64,000 bases of DNA from Mycobacterium branderi (GTDB taxonomy: Bacteria > Actinomycetota > Actinomycetes > Mycobacteriales > Mycobacteriaceae), in NCBI RefSeq assembly GCF_010728725.1, contig NZ_AP022606.1:4712001-4776000 (forward strand), written 5' to 3'. This document shows, in pieces, positions 1 to 9,014 of this stretch. Made by a program: the position numbers and the translations under genes. Positions within the stretch are counted from its first letter, which is position 1. Every line of letters begins with the position of its first letter. Under the pieces are notes generated by a model. The model saw nothing but the letters and a program-made list of their open reading frames with translations, did not search any database and was not told the origin of the DNA.

Positions 1-447
1 TTTGGCCAGCAGCTCGGCGTAGGTCGCGCGGCTGGCGTCGGCAGCGGCGGTCAGGATCTGCTGCAGTTCGGGGTCGTCTTCCATCCCCGGCGGCACCACG
101 ACCTGCGAATTCTTCTCTGGCACGTAGCGCTGCGACAGCTGCGAGTAGGAGAAGTGCCGGTGCCGGATCAGCTCGTGGGTACACGACCGGGAGATCCCGG
201 TGATGTAGAACGACACGCTGGCATGCTCGAGCACCGAGAAATGCCCGACATCGATGATGTGCTTGATGTACGCGGCGTTGGTCGCGGTCTTCGGGTTGGG
301 CTTGGACCAGCTCTGATAGCAGGCCCGGCCGGCGAACTCGAGCAGCGCCTGACCACCGTCGGCGTCGGTGCTCCACGGCACGTCGGGCGGCGCCAAGAAC
401 TCGGTCTTGGCGATCAATTGCACGCGCAGCGGCGCGGTCTGGGCCAC
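1..447 (-). CDS. thyX: Flavin-dependent thymidylate synthase ThyX (3' end cut by window)
   Basis: ThyX makes dTMP from dUMP with methylene-tetrahydrofolate, using FAD and NADPH, and releases tetrahydrofolate rather than dihydrofolate. The visible 149 residues contain the ThyX signature [14 protein letters not shown] near residues 95-108 and match the mycobacterial protein closely from [16 protein letters not shown] onward. About 100 C-terminal residues lie outside the window. I chose the GTG at 447 because an AGGGTGAG-like ribosome binding site lies just upstream and the resulting N-terminus matches the known protein; an in-frame GTG at 456 is the alternative. ThyA is encoded about 3.5 kb away, so both thymidylate synthases are present, as in M. 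tuberculosis. Confidence 0.96.
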   Translation of the reverse strand, partial: MAQTAPLRVQLIAKTEFLAPPDVPWSTDADGGQALLEFAGRACYQSWSKPNPKTATNAAYIKHIIDVGHFSVLEHASVSFYITGISRSCTHELIRHRHFSYSQLSQRYVPEKNSQVVVPPGMEDDPELQQILTAAADASRATYAELLAK

Positions 448-517
448 GGCGCTCACCCTAATGGTCGGCGGGGACGGTGTTGATCGAGCGAGCCCTGAAC
501 GACCAGGATTGCCCTGC

Positions 518-1474
518 ATGAGCCCCTTGCTGTGGGACCAACACGCGTGCCTGCCGCTGCAGCTCGACGCCGACGTTTCGGAGTTGACCCGCTATCAGCG
601 GCCGAGCGGGGCATTCGTGTCCGTCAACGCCGGCTACGCGCCGCACTCGTTCCACGACGCGACAGCGTTGTTGAACCATTTCCGGCGGGCCATCGACGCC
701 CACCCCCACCTCGAGTTGGCCCTCGCCGCAGAGGATGTCCCGACGATCGCCCGCTCGGGCCGCACCGCGGTGGCCTTCGACCTGGAAGACTCGCGGCCGC
801 TGGACGGCGATCTCGACAACGTACGGGTGTTCGTCGACCTCGGCGTGCGCACGATGCTGCCCACCTACAACCACGCCAATGCCGCTGGCTCGGGATGCCT
901 CGACGCCCGCGACGACGGGCTGACGGCCTGGGGTCGCTCGCTGGTCGCCGCGATGAACGCCGCGGGCATGGTGCCCGACGGCTCGCACTGCAGCGTACGC
1001 ACCGGCCTGGATATGTGCGAAATCTCAAGCGGCCCAGTCGTTTACAGCCATTCCTGCATGCGGGCGGTGTGGGATCACCCGCGCAACATCACCGACGACC
1101 AGGCCCGCGCCTGCGCGGGCACGGGCGGCGTCGTCGGGATCACCGGCGTCGGGATCTTCCTCGGCCCCAATACCCCCACCCTGGAGGCGATGACCCGCCA
1201 CCTCGAATACGCCGTCGAACTGGTCGGCATCGACCACGTCGGGATCAGCACCGACTTCTCCTTCGACCACGCTGACTTCGTCGCGGAACTGCGAGCCAAC
1301 CCGCAACTTTTCGACGCCAGCTACACGCGGTGGGGGCCCATCGAGTGGATGCCGCCGGAAACATTCGTCACGATCGGCGAGCACCTGCGCGACCGCGGCT
1401 GGTCGGATGCCGACGTCACCGCGGTGCTGGGCGGGAACTTTCAGCTGGTCGCCCGCCAGGTGTGGTCTGGCTGA
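518..1474 (+). CDS. Membrane dipeptidase-like protein (peptidase M19 family)
   Basis: A 318-residue protein of the renal dipeptidase (M19) fold, a zinc-dependent TIM-barrel family that cleaves dipeptides and related amides. Visible family landmarks are the N-terminal DQHACLP (H9), FDLED near residue 90, DGSHCS (H157), YSHSCMRAV (H178) and [11 protein letters not shown] (D246). In classical M19 enzymes the first motif reads HxD; here the Asp position is Cys11, so the metal site is altered or uses a thiolate. There is no signal peptide, so it should be cytosolic. The ATG at 518 has an AGGA sequence upstream; longer in-frame starts would run through the thyX promoter. It is divergent from thyX. 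The substrate cannot be told from sequence. Confidence 0.85.
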   Translation: MSPLLWDQHACLPLQLDADVSELTRYQRPSGAFVSVNAGYAPHSFHDATALLNHFRRAIDAHPHLELALAAEDVPTIARSGRTAVAFDLEDSRPLDGDLDNVRVFVDLGVRTMLPTYNHANAAGSGCLDARDDGLTAWGRSLVAAMNAAGMVPDGSHCSVRTGLDMCEISSGPVVYSHSCMRAVWDHPRNITDDQARACAGTGGVVGITGVGIFLGPNTPTLEAMTRHLEYAVELVGIDHVGISTDFSFDHADFVAELRANPQLFDASYTRWGPIEWMPPETFVTIGEHLRDRGWSDADVTAVLGGNFQLVARQVWSG

Positions 1475-1511
1475 GCGCGCGCGGTTCGTCCGCCTGCGCC
1501 GCGGCTTGGAG

Positions 1512-2372
1512 TCAATTGCGGCGGGCGAGCTTCTGCACCATGTTCGCGGCGACGAGATGGCCCATGTGAGCCATGCTTCTCAAGCCACGAGCCGTCTGGC
1601 GGGGGTGCTGGAGCAAGTTGGCGGTGCGGGGCCACCACCAGTAGCTGATCGACATGTTCTGGTCGATGCCCCAGACGGCGTGCCACCAGTAGGTGGGGAT
1701 GAAGAGCATGTCGCCAGGTTCGAGCTCGACGAGAGCTCGCTCTGCTTGAGCCCAGGCGGGGAATTGGGTCAGATCCGGGGAGGCGACGTTGACCTGGGAG
1801 ATGTGGTTGGCGACGTATCTGAAGGGGAAGGGGTAGACGCGGGCGATCTCCCGAGGCGGGCAGAGTATCACCTGCTTTCGGCCGCGGATCTGCGTCAGGA
1901 GGTTGTTGGCGGCGTCGTAGTGCAGCGGGGTTAAGTTGTTGCCGGGGCCGAACCAGAGACTCACGACGCCGTATTTGCCCTGGTCGACGAAGGCGGGAAA
2001 GCGGATATCGGGCCAGAGCTCGGGCAGGGCGGTCTTGATGGGGAGTTGCGTGACGTAGAGCTGGCCGTCGGAGATGTCGCCGCCGGCGAGCAGATCGATG
2101 TACTCGGCGAGCTTCATCGGCGCCGATTCGTCGTTGATCTGCTTCTTCGGGTCGTAGAGGTGGACGCCCGCGTGGGCCTGGGACGGGCGGACGGTGCGGG
2201 CGCCGACTTTCTCCTTGAGGTAGTCGTTGGTCCACTGCTCCCGCGCGGGCCAGCCCTCCATAGCGCCGGAGACGATCACCGGGCGCTGCGGAACGAGGAA
2301 GCGCTCCTCGAACTCCCGGCGGCTCGGGCGCTCCACCCTCGGGACTTCGAACGTGCTTTTGACGTCGAACAC
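1512..2372 (-). CDS. JmjC/cupin_8-type Fe(II)/2-oxoglutarate oxygenase
   Basis: A 286-residue cupin-like protein resembling bacterial JmjC-domain (cupin_8) hydroxylases. The iron triad is visible: LTPLHYDAANN gives His and Asp (H151, D153 from this start) and PTYWWHAVW gives the distal His (H231). GRKQVILCPP follows the first strand, as in this family, and an N-terminal FLVPQRPVIVSGAMEGWPA motif is typical. Members hydroxylate protein or small-molecule substrates using 2-oxoglutarate; the substrate here is unknown. I chose the GTG at 2372 because an AGGAGG ribosome binding site sits five bases upstream; a longer start at 2390 would include that site inside the gene. It is convergent with the M19 gene, 37 bases away. 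Confidence 0.8.
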   Translation of the reverse strand: MFDVKSTFEVPRVERPSRREFEERFLVPQRPVIVSGAMEGWPAREQWTNDYLKEKVGARTVRPSQAHAGVHLYDPKKQINDESAPMKLAEYIDLLAGGDISDGQLYVTQLPIKTALPELWPDIRFPAFVDQGKYGVVSLWFGPGNNLTPLHYDAANNLLTQIRGRKQVILCPPREIARVYPFPFRYVANHISQVNVASPDLTQFPAWAQAERALVELEPGDMLFIPTYWWHAVWGIDQNMSISYWWWPRTANLLQHPRQTARGLRSMAHMGHLVAANMVQKLARRN

Positions 2373-2632
2373 ACCTACCTCCTGCAACACGATGAGGTAT
2401 CCGAACGGTAGCGCCTACGGCTCGCCGCCGCGGCAGATCCGGTTGAATTCGCCTGTCCGAGAAGAGCTCGTAGCGGCGCGCTCTGCTTCGATCGGCACGT
2501 CATGCGCTATTTGTGCTGGTAACCGGCTTTCTTTGGTCAGCAAACATTCGGCACACCCCGCGCACCACTACCCCCACCGAATCCAGTTGCAGCACTTGGA
2601 TTCTGGGTATCAAGCGCCTAGCGTGTGCGACC
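2373..2632. other. Intergenic region with a weak hairpin
   Basis: About 260 bases without a supportable gene between the JmjC-like gene and the coiled-coil gene, both on the minus strand. An imperfect stem (GCACTTG paired with CAAGCGC, 2592-2598 with 2611-2617, loop about 12) lies just past the 3' end of the coiled-coil gene and could slow transcription there, but it has no T-run. The right part near the GTG at 2372 must hold the JmjC gene promoter; no clear box was recognised. Confidence 0.3.
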
Positions 2633-3367
2633 TCAGCCGGTGCTTCTCTTCTGCTCGAAGGGCACCACGACGCCGGCCTCCGGCGGCTTGTCACGATCTT
2701 GGTACGCCGACTCCAGAGCGGCCGGAATCGTTTCAACCCCGCGGTAGACGTCCATCAGCTGCTCCAGGATCTTGATCCGCTGCTGATTGGCCTCGTCGAC
2801 CACTCGGCGCGCCTCCTCGCGAAGGCGCTCAGCCTCCTGCCTGGCCTCGTCGAGCAGCTGGTCTCGATCCTGCTGAGCTTTTTGCATCAGCTCGTCGATC
2901 TCCGACTGCGTCTCTGCGCGCTTGCCGGCCAGTTCCGCTTCGAGTTGGCTCCTGGTTTCGGCACACTCGGCTTCCATGGCGCTGCGCTGTGCGGCCATGT
3001 CCGCCAACAGCTCCTCGTGCTTTCGGTGTGCGGTCTCGGCCTCGGACTCGATGGTGGAGACCAGTGCCTGCACCTCGGCCTTGGCCTCCGCCTGCATCTC
3101 GGACACCTCGTCGATCGCATGCCGCAGTAGCTTCGACATCCGCTGCGGTACTGCGTGCGGCGACGGTGAGGTGTCGTTGAGGAAAGCGACCTCTTTGCGA
3201 AGGGCCGCTACTTCATCGCACGATTCTTTCAGGCGGGCCCTTAGGGTTTCGATGTCGTCGAGTAGCAGCCGCTGCTTGGCGATCAACTCGTCGACGCAGT
3301 CATCGACCGCTACCGGATCGTAGCCAACCACAACGCGAGAGAACTTGGGTCGAGATTCAGTTGTCAC
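2633..3367 (-). CDS. DivIVA-like coiled-coil protein
   Basis: A 244-residue protein. Its first 30 residues (FSRVVVGYDPVAVDDCVDEL) resemble the membrane-targeting N-terminus of DivIVA/Wag31-type proteins, in which a short GYDPxxVD motif is followed by a coiled coil. Residues about 30-60 and 75-215 are almost pure coiled coil rich in E, A, Q, R and K, with an RMSKLLRHAIDE segment near residue 77. The C-terminal 30 residues are Pro/charged and probably flexible. It probably works as a cytoplasmic scaffold at the pole or septum, or on chromosome or envelope complexes; this is inference. GTG start at 3367 with a purine-rich AGGGAGA upstream. It sits between the dfrA-thyA pair and the JmjC gene and is not obviously part of either operon. 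Confidence 0.65.
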   Translation of the reverse strand: MTTESRPKFSRVVVGYDPVAVDDCVDELIAKQRLLLDDIETLRARLKESCDEVAALRKEVAFLNDTSPSPHAVPQRMSKLLRHAIDEVSEMQAEAKAEVQALVSTIESEAETAHRKHEELLADMAAQRSAMEAECAETRSQLEAELAGKRAETQSEIDELMQKAQQDRDQLLDEARQEAERLREEARRVVDEANQQRIKILEQLMDVYRGVETIPAALESAYQDRDKPPEAGVVVPFEQKRSTG

Positions 3368-3451
3368 TGAACAGTCTCCCTTCTGAAATGCTTGGCATAC
3401 ACGGCGAAAACGCCTCTAGCCGAGTATGTCACGCGTGAACCGCAGTTGCTA

Positions 3452-3931
3452 TCAACGCCGATAACTGTGTAGCCGGTAACGCAATCCGGTGCTGCTGGTC
3501 AGCCACTCCCCCGTCGTACCGGTCCAGGTTTCGTCGAGAACCGGAGCCAGCACGTCGCCGTCGTCGCGGGGTAGGTCGATCTCGACCTCGGTGACTTCGC
3601 AGCGGGTGGCCCACGGCATCGCGAGCGCATAGACCTGCTCGCCGCCGATCACCCACGTCTCCGGCTCGGTGAGCGCTTGCTCGATGGCGCCGACGACCTG
3701 CGCGCCTTCGGCCGCATAACCGGGCTGGCGGGTCAGCACGACGTTTCTGCGGCCAGGCAGCGGGCGGAACCGGGCAGGCAGCGACTCCCAGGTCAGCCGG
3801 CCCATCACCACGGTGTGGCCCATGGTGAGTTCCTTGAAGCGGACCTGATCTTCGGGGAGCCGCCACGGAATGGCCCCGGCCCGGCCGATGATCCCCGACG
3901 TCGACTGGGCCCAGATCAGGTTCACCGTCAT
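3452..3931 (-). CDS. dfrA: Dihydrofolate reductase
   Basis: The 159-residue enzyme reduces dihydrofolate to tetrahydrofolate with NADPH, recycling the folate oxidised by ThyA. Family landmarks are the N-terminal [23 protein letters not shown] (substrate and methotrexate-binding segment with the catalytic Asp in PEDQ), [13 protein letters not shown] (NADPH-binding) and [14 protein letters not shown]. Length equals that of the M. tuberculosis protein. Its ATG overlaps the thyA stop by four bases (ATGA), so the two are translationally coupled. Confidence 0.97.
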   Translation of the reverse strand: MTVNLIWAQSTSGIIGRAGAIPWRLPEDQVRFKELTMGHTVVMGRLTWESLPARFRPLPGRRNVVLTRQPGYAAEGAQVVGAIEQALTEPETWVIGGEQVYALAMPWATRCEVTEVEIDLPRDDGDVLAPVLDETWTGTTGEWLTSSTGLRYRLHSYRR

Positions 3932-4728
3932 ACGGCGACGGGGGCCTTGATCGCCGGGTGGGGGTCGTAGTTCACGATGGCGATGTCGTCGTAGGTGTAG
4001 TCGAATATCGAAGCCCTCGGCGCCAGAACAAGTTCCGGATACGGCCGCGGGTCGCGGCTCAATTGCTGCCTCACCTGCGCGACGTGGTTGTCGTAGATGT
4101 GGCAGTCCCCGCCGGTCCAGATGAACTCGCCCACCCCGAGGCCGGCCTGCGCGGCCATCATGTGGGTCAGCAGCGCATAGCTGGCGATGTTGAACGGCAC
4201 CCCGAGGAAAAGGTCGGCGCTGCGCTGGTAGAGCTGGCAGCTCAGCTTTCCGTCGGCCACATAGAACTGGAAGAGCAAATGACATGGCGGCAGCGCCATC
4301 TGCGGGATGTCGCCGACGTTCCAGGCCGACACGATGATGCGCCGCGAGTCCGGATCGGTGCGCAGCAGCTCCAGCGCGGCAGCGATCTGGTCGACGTGCT
4401 CGCCCGACGGTGTCGGCCAAGATCGCCACTGCACACCGTAGATTGGGCCGAGATCGCCTGTGGCAGAAGCCCATTCGTCCCAGATCGTGACGCCGTGCTC
4501 GTGCAGCCAGCCGATGTTGGAGTCGCCGCGCAAAAACCACAGCAGTTCGTAGATCACCGATTTGTAGTGCACCTTTTTGGTGGTGATCAGCGGGAAGCCG
4601 GCCGAGAGGTCGTAACGCATCTGGTGGCCGAACAGGCTGCGGGTTCCGGTGCCGGTGCGGTCGGATTTGGGTGTTCCCCGCTCGAGTACCAGGCGCAGCA
4701 GATCCTCGTACGGTGTGGCGATCGGCAC
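3928..4728 (-). CDS. thyA: Thymidylate synthase ThyA
   Basis: Folate-dependent thymidylate synthase of 266 residues, converting dUMP and methylene-tetrahydrofolate to dTMP and dihydrofolate. The catalytic cysteine is in [13 protein letters not shown], the nucleotide-binding [20 protein letters not shown] motif follows, and the protein ends in the typical IKAPVAV. A GTG start at 4728 gives [11 protein letters not shown], three residues longer than the M. tuberculosis N-terminus. It is the first gene of the thyA-dfrA pair. The divergent dienelactone hydrolase gene starts 42 bases away, so the two promoters share a very short region. Confidence 0.97.
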   Translation of the reverse strand: MPIATPYEDLLRLVLERGTPKSDRTGTGTRSLFGHQMRYDLSAGFPLITTKKVHYKSVIYELLWFLRGDSNIGWLHEHGVTIWDEWASATGDLGPIYGVQWRSWPTPSGEHVDQIAAALELLRTDPDSRRIIVSAWNVGDIPQMALPPCHLLFQFYVADGKLSCQLYQRSADLFLGVPFNIASYALLTHMMAAQAGLGVGEFIWTGGDCHIYDNHVAQVRQQLSRDPRPYPELVLAPRASIFDYTYDDIAIVNYDPHPAIKAPVAV

Positions 4729-4769
4729 GCCCTTCAGCCTACCGAGGGCCGCGGAGTAAAACGGTAGCC

Positions 4770-5504
4770 ATGCCGAACATCACCGACACCGTCACCACTG
4801 CCGACGGCGACTGCACGGTCCGCCTGTATACCCCCGACGGGGAGGGCCCCTGGCCGGGCGTCGTCATGTACCCCGACGCCGGCGGGGTGCGGGACACCTT
4901 CTACGAGATGGCCGCCAAGCTGGCCGGTTTCGGTTACGCCGTGCTGCTGCCCGACGTGTACTACCGCTCCGGAGACTGGCAGCCGTTCGACATGTCGACC
5001 GCGTTCAGCGACCCGAAGGAACGTCAGCGGCTGTTCTCGATGATCGGCACCGTCACGCCGCTCAAGATGGCGATCGACGCCGAGGCGTTCTTCGACTACC
5101 TGGCCGACCGGCCGGAGGTCAAGGGTGAGCGGTTCGGGGTGTGCGGCTACTGCATGGGCGGGCGGACCTCGGTGGTGGTCGCCGGTCGGCAGCCGGGGCG
5201 GGTCGCAGCGGCCGCGTCCTTCCACGGCGGCGGGCTGGTCACCGACAGCGCCGACAGCCCGCATCTGCTGGCCGACAAGATCCAGGCCGCCATCTACGTC
5301 GCCGGCGCGCAGAACGACGGCTCGTTCACCGCGGAGCACGCCGAGCAGCTCGACAAGGCGCTGACCGCGGCCGGAGTCGAGCACACCATCGAGACCTATC
5401 CCGCCGAGCATGGTTTCGCCGTGCCGGACAACCCGCCCTACGACGCCGACGCCGCCGAGCGGCACTGGACGGCGATGCGGGAGTTCTTCGGGGCCAAGCT
5501 CTAG
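4770..5504 (+). CDS. Dienelactone hydrolase family protein (Rv2765-like)
   Basis: A 244-residue alpha/beta hydrolase of the dienelactone hydrolase family. The nucleophile motif is GVCGYCMGG (Cys in place of Ser, as in true dienelactone hydrolases), the acid is expected near the AGAQNDGSF segment, and the catalytic His is in [25 protein letters not shown] supplies the oxyanion region. The family cleaves lactones or esters; the actual substrate is unknown. The ATG at 4770 was chosen because earlier in-frame codons lie inside thyA. It precedes the LLM oxidoreductase gene by 11 bases, so the two probably form an operon. The gene after thyA in M. tuberculosis (Rv2765) is of the same type. Confidence 0.88.
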   Translation: MPNITDTVTTADGDCTVRLYTPDGEGPWPGVVMYPDAGGVRDTFYEMAAKLAGFGYAVLLPDVYYRSGDWQPFDMSTAFSDPKERQRLFSMIGTVTPLKMAIDAEAFFDYLADRPEVKGERFGVCGYCMGGRTSVVVAGRQPGRVAAAASFHGGGLVTDSADSPHLLADKIQAAIYVAGAQNDGSFTAEHAEQLDKALTAAGVEHTIETYPAEHGFAVPDNPPYDADAAERHWTAMREFFGAKL

Positions 5505-5515
5505 TCGCCGCGGCC

Positions 5516-6529
5516 ATGCACGTCGACGCGATGACGACGCCCGCGCCGCTGGGCCGGATCGGTGAGCTGGCCCGGCGCACCCAGTCCGCGGGGTTCTCCG
5601 GGCTGTTGTTCACCGAGACCGGTCGCACGGCCTACCTCAACGCGGCGGTGGCCTCGCAGGCCGCGCCCGGCCTCGAGTTGTCCACCGGTGTCGCGGTGGC
5701 GTTCCCGCGCAGCCCCTTCGTCACGGCCACCACGGCGTGGGAACTTCAGCAGGCCACCGGCGGGAAGTTCCGGCTGGGGCTCGGCACTCAGGTGCGCCGT
5801 CACATCGAGCGGCGCTACGGCGCGGCGTTCGAGCGGCCGGGCCCGCGGCTGCGCGACTACGTGCTGGCGGTGAAGGCGTGCTTCGCGGCGTTTCGCACCG
5901 GGCACCTTGCGCACCACGGCGAGTTCTACGACCTCGACTTCATCACTCCGCAATGGAGTCCGGGCCCCATCGACGCCCCCGACCCGAAAGTGGATATCGC
6001 GGCGGTGAATCCGTGGATGCTGCGGATGGCGGGCGAGGTGGCCGACGGCGTGCACATCCATCCGATCGCCGAGCCCGGTTATCTGACCCGGCACGCGCTG
6101 CCGAACATCGCCGAGGGGGCGGCGAAAGCCGGGCGCGACGTGTCCGACATCGCGGTGATCGTGCCGGAGATGACGATCGTCGGCGACAGCGACGAGGAGC
6201 GGGCCAAGGAAAGAGAAACCGTGCGAGCCGGCCTGGCTTTCTATGGGAGCACCCCCAATTACGCGTTCATCTGGGACGAGGCGGGGTTCGAGGGCACCAC
6301 CGCGCGGATCCGGGAAAGGCAGAAGGCCGGCGACTTCGCCGGAATGGCGGCCCAGATCACCGACGAGCACCTCGCCGCCTTCGCCACCGAGTCGAGCTGG
6401 GATGGGCTGGCCGACGCGCTCACCAAGAAGTACGCCGGGATCGCCACCAGGCTGGTGCTGTACAACGCACTGGGCAATCAGGAGCGCATCGAGCGCTATG
6501 GCGAGGTGGCCCGCCGGCTGCAATGGTGA
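5516..6529 (+). CDS. LLM-class F420-dependent oxidoreductase
   Basis: A 337-residue luciferase-like (LLM) TIM-barrel protein. Recognisable elements are GFSGLLFTETGRTAYLN near the N-terminus, LELSTGVAVAFPRSPFVTA, GKFRLGLGTQVRRHIERRYG (the conserved LGxGxQ loop), and HHGEFYDLDF. Mycobacterial members usually use coenzyme F420; FMN use cannot be excluded. The C-terminal half includes an AAQITDEHLAAFA segment common in the F420 subfamily annotated as TIGR03617-type. It follows the dienelactone hydrolase directly and is convergent with the DUF3237 gene. Substrate unknown. Confidence 0.85.
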   Translation: MHVDAMTTPAPLGRIGELARRTQSAGFSGLLFTETGRTAYLNAAVASQAAPGLELSTGVAVAFPRSPFVTATTAWELQQATGGKFRLGLGTQVRRHIERRYGAAFERPGPRLRDYVLAVKACFAAFRTGHLAHHGEFYDLDFITPQWSPGPIDAPDPKVDIAAVNPWMLRMAGEVADGVHIHPIAEPGYLTRHALPNIAEGAAKAGRDVSDIAVIVPEMTIVGDSDEERAKERETVRAGLAFYGSTPNYAFIWDEAGFEGTTARIRERQKAGDFAGMAAQITDEHLAAFATESSWDGLADALTKKYAGIATRLVLYNALGNQERIERYGEVARRLQW

Positions 6530-6538
6530 CGGCGCCGC

Positions 6539-6997
6539 TCACAGCACGCGGTACACCTCGTATTCGACCTTCGGGCCGTCGAGCAAATGACCGCGGGCGA
6601 CGAACAGACTCTGGTTGACCCACGCGTAGCGCTCGTCGCCGGTTTCCAGTCGCGGCGCCGTGCGGAAGTACTGGTCCTCGTAGGACGTGCCGCCGCCGCT
6701 GGCCATTACCTCGGCGACTTTTGCGTTGAGCTCGAGCAGCCCGAAGTACTGGACGTACACCAGCGCCCCGTCGTCGGTCTTGAGCTGCAGCCGCACGTCG
6801 AGGCGCGCGTAGTTGTCCGGCCCGACCAGAATCCAGTCGCCGCCGCCACCAAATGCGGTGGCGTTGAACCGTTTACCCGTGGCTGCGCCGTCCGTCACCT
6901 CGAAGTAGGTGCGACGGCCCAGCGGTCCGGCACCAAAGTCGACGGCCGGCTTGAGTGCCGCCCAGAACGAAAACTCATGCGCCAGTTGCAGAGTCAT
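6539..6997 (-). CDS. DUF3237 family protein
   Basis: A 152-residue small beta-barrel-type protein of the DUF3237 family. Typical features are the N-terminal LAHEFSFWAALKPAVDFGAGPLGRRTYFE, GGGGDWILVGPDNYARLDVRLQLKTDDG, and YFRTAPRLETGDERYAWVNQSLFVARG. No catalytic residues are established for this family. ATG at 6997 has a good AGGAGG site. It lies 24 bases downstream of fabG5 on the same strand and is the last gene of the long minus-strand run that starts at dapB, which suggests a role in the same lipid or ketone metabolism, but that is inference from position only. Confidence 0.8.
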   Translation of the reverse strand: MTLQLAHEFSFWAALKPAVDFGAGPLGRRTYFEVTDGAATGKRFNATAFGGGGDWILVGPDNYARLDVRLQLKTDDGALVYVQYFGLLELNAKVAEVMASGGGTSYEDQYFRTAPRLETGDERYAWVNQSLFVARGHLLDGPKVEYEVYRVL

Positions 6998-7021
6998 CGG
7001 GCCTCCTGTCGGGTGGCGGCG

Positions 7022-7786
7022 TCAGCCGCGGAACGGCTGCGCGTTGCCCAGCACCTGGCCGCCGTCGATCACCATGGCCTCGCCGGTGATCCAGCTCGCG
7101 TCATCCGACACCAGGAACGCCACCGCCCCGGCCACATCGGCCGGCTCGCCGATGCGGCCCAGCGGCGTCGTCGCCGCCAGCGGATCCTCGTTGTCTTTCC
7201 ACAGCGCCTCGGCGAGCCGGGTGCGCACCACTCCCGGGCAGATCGCGTTGACCCGCACCCGCGGCGAAAGTTCCAGGGCCAGTTGCTTGGTGACGTGGAT
7301 CAGCGCCGCTTTGGTCGCGTTGTACATGCCCATGTACGGCGAGAAATGCAGGCCGCCGATGGACGCGGTGTTGACCACCGCGCCGCCGTGCTCGCCCATC
7401 CACGCCTTGACAGCCAGCGACGTCCACAGCAGCGGCGCCCACAGGTTGACGTCGAAGACCTTGGCGAACCGGGCGTGGTCCTGCTCGATCAGCGGGCCGA
7501 ATGCCGGGTTGGTTCCCGCGTTGTTGACCAGGATGTCGACGCTGCCGAAGCGCTCGAGGGTGAGGTCGACGCAGCGCTGGGCGGCGTCCTCGTCGACGGC
7601 GTGCGCGGCCACGCCGAGCGCGTTGCCGCTGACCTGGGCGGCGGCCGCGTCCGCGCTGTCCTGTTTGCGCGACGTGAGCACGACGTTCGCGCCGTCGTCG
7701 GCCAACCGCTGCGCTATCGCCAGCCCGATTCCTCGCGAGGCGCCGGTGACGATCGCGGTGCGGCCCTTCAAATCTGGTGACGTCAT
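7022..7786 (-). CDS. fabG5: Short-chain dehydrogenase FabG5-like
   Basis: A 254-residue classical SDR. It has the NAD(P)-binding TGASRGIG near residues 15-22, NNAG near residue 90, a catalytic Ser in NTASIGG, and YNATK (the YxxxK pair). FabG-type enzymes interconvert 3-oxo- and 3-hydroxyacyl groups. Position just beyond Rv2765-type genes matches fabG5 (Rv2766c) in M. tuberculosis. The start overlaps the stop of the upstream acyl-CoA dehydrogenase by four bases, so the two are co-translated. The cofactor and the direction of the reaction are not determined by sequence. Confidence 0.88.
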   Translation of the reverse strand: MTSPDLKGRTAIVTGASRGIGLAIAQRLADDGANVVLTSRKQDSADAAAAQVSGNALGVAAHAVDEDAAQRCVDLTLERFGSVDILVNNAGTNPAFGPLIEQDHARFAKVFDVNLWAPLLWTSLAVKAWMGEHGGAVVNTASIGGLHFSPYMGMYNATKAALIHVTKQLALELSPRVRVNAICPGVVRTRLAEALWKDNEDPLAATTPLGRIGEPADVAGAVAFLVSDDASWITGEAMVIDGGQVLGNAQPFRG

Positions 7787-9003
7787 CGTTGGCTTGCCTC
7801 CTGGTACTTGCGAAGCTCGCGGCGGGCGATCGCCCGCTTGTGCACCTCGTCGGGTCCGTCGGCCAAACGTAGCGTGCGCAGGTGCGCCCACGCCATGGCC
7901 AGCGGAAAGTCGTCTGTGACACCGCCGCCGCCGTGCACCTGGATTGCGCGGTCGACGACCTTCAGCGCGACCTGCGGGGCGGCGACCTTGATGGCCGCGA
8001 TCTCGGTTTGCGCCTGTTTGTTGCCGACGGTGTCCATCAGGTAGGCCGCTTTGAGGGTGAGCAGCCGGATCATCTCGATCTCGATGCGGGATTCGGCGAT
8101 CCAGTCTTGAATGTTGGCGTTTTCGCTGATCGGTTTGCCGAAGGTGGCCCGGGATTGCGCACGCGTGCACAGCAATTCGAGCGCGCGCTCGGCCATGCCG
8201 ATCGCGCGCATGCAATGGTGGATCCGGCCGGGGCCGAGGCGGGCCTGGCTGATCGCGAAGCCCTCGCCCTCACCCTTGAGCACGTCTTTGGCCGGCACCC
8301 GAACGTCTTTGAAGTCGATCTCGGCGTGGCCTTCGCGGTCCTGGTAGCCGAACACCGGCAGACCGCGCATCACGGTGACGCCGGGGGCGTCGATCGGCAC
8401 CACCATCATCGACTGCTGCCGGTGCGGGGCGGCCGTCGGGTCGGTCTTGCCCATCACGATCATCACCTTGCAGTTTTTGTGTAAGGCGTTGGAGGCGAAC
8501 CACTTCCGGCCGTTGAGGATGTAGTCGTCACCGTTGCGCACCATCGACAGCTGGACGTTGGTGGCATCGGAGCTGGCGACCTGCGGCTCGGTCATCGCGA
8601 ACGCCGAGCGGATGGTGCCGTCGAGCAGCGGCTTGAGGTATTTCTCCTTGTGTTCGTCGCTGCCGAAGAGGGTGAGCACCTCCATGTTTCCGGTGTCGGG
8701 TGCGCTGCAGTTGCACGCCTCGGGAGCGAGGTGGCTGCGGCCCATGATCTCCGCGAGCGGCGCGTACTCGAGGTTGGTCAGCCCGGGTCCCCACTCGGGA
8801 TGCGGGTGGAATAGGTTCCACAGTCCGCGTTTGCGGGCCTCGGCCTTGAGCTCTTCCATGATCGGCGGCTGGAAGTGCGGGTCGCCGGACGCCCGCATCT
8901 GTTCGTCGTAGACGGCTTCGGCCGGGTAGACATGGGAGTCCATGAAGTCCAGCAGATCGGCCTGGTATTTCTTTGCCCTGTCGGACATTTCGAACAGCGA
9001 CAT
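7783..9003 (-). CDS. Acyl-CoA dehydrogenase (FadE type)
   Basis: A 406-residue flavoprotein acyl-CoA dehydrogenase of the longer-chain ACAD10/11-like group. The FAD and substrate motifs [15 protein letters not shown] and GRKWFASNA are visible, followed by [25 protein letters not shown] and [15 protein letters not shown] near the C-terminus. It would introduce the 2,3 double bond into an acyl-CoA. ATG at 9003 is preceded by a CAGGAG site 7 bases upstream; the in-frame 57 bases before it look non-coding. It lies 11 bases after the SDR gene and overlaps fabG5, forming SDR-FadE-FabG5. Confidence 0.9.
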   Translation of the reverse strand: MSLFEMSDRAKKYQADLLDFMDSHVYPAEAVYDEQMRASGDPHFQPPIMEELKAEARKRGLWNLFHPHPEWGPGLTNLEYAPLAEIMGRSHLAPEACNCSAPDTGNMEVLTLFGSDEHKEKYLKPLLDGTIRSAFAMTEPQVASSDATNVQLSMVRNGDDYILNGRKWFASNALHKNCKVMIVMGKTDPTAAPHRQQSMMVVPIDAPGVTVMRGLPVFGYQDREGHAEIDFKDVRVPAKDVLKGEGEGFAISQARLGPGRIHHCMRAIGMAERALELLCTRAQSRATFGKPISENANIQDWIAESRIEIEMIRLLTLKAAYLMDTVGNKQAQTEIAAIKVAAPQVALKVVDRAIQVHGGGGVTDDFPLAMAWAHLRTLRLADGPDEVHKRAIARRELRKYQEASQR

Positions 9004-9014
9004 CGCGGCTCCTG

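Noticed and set aside
154..483. 109-residue plus-strand frame at the window start
   Set aside because: Antisense to thyX, which is unambiguous.
2513..3130. 205-residue plus-strand frame
   Set aside because: Antisense to the coiled-coil gene; Leu/His-rich shadow of a Glu/Ala-rich coiled coil.
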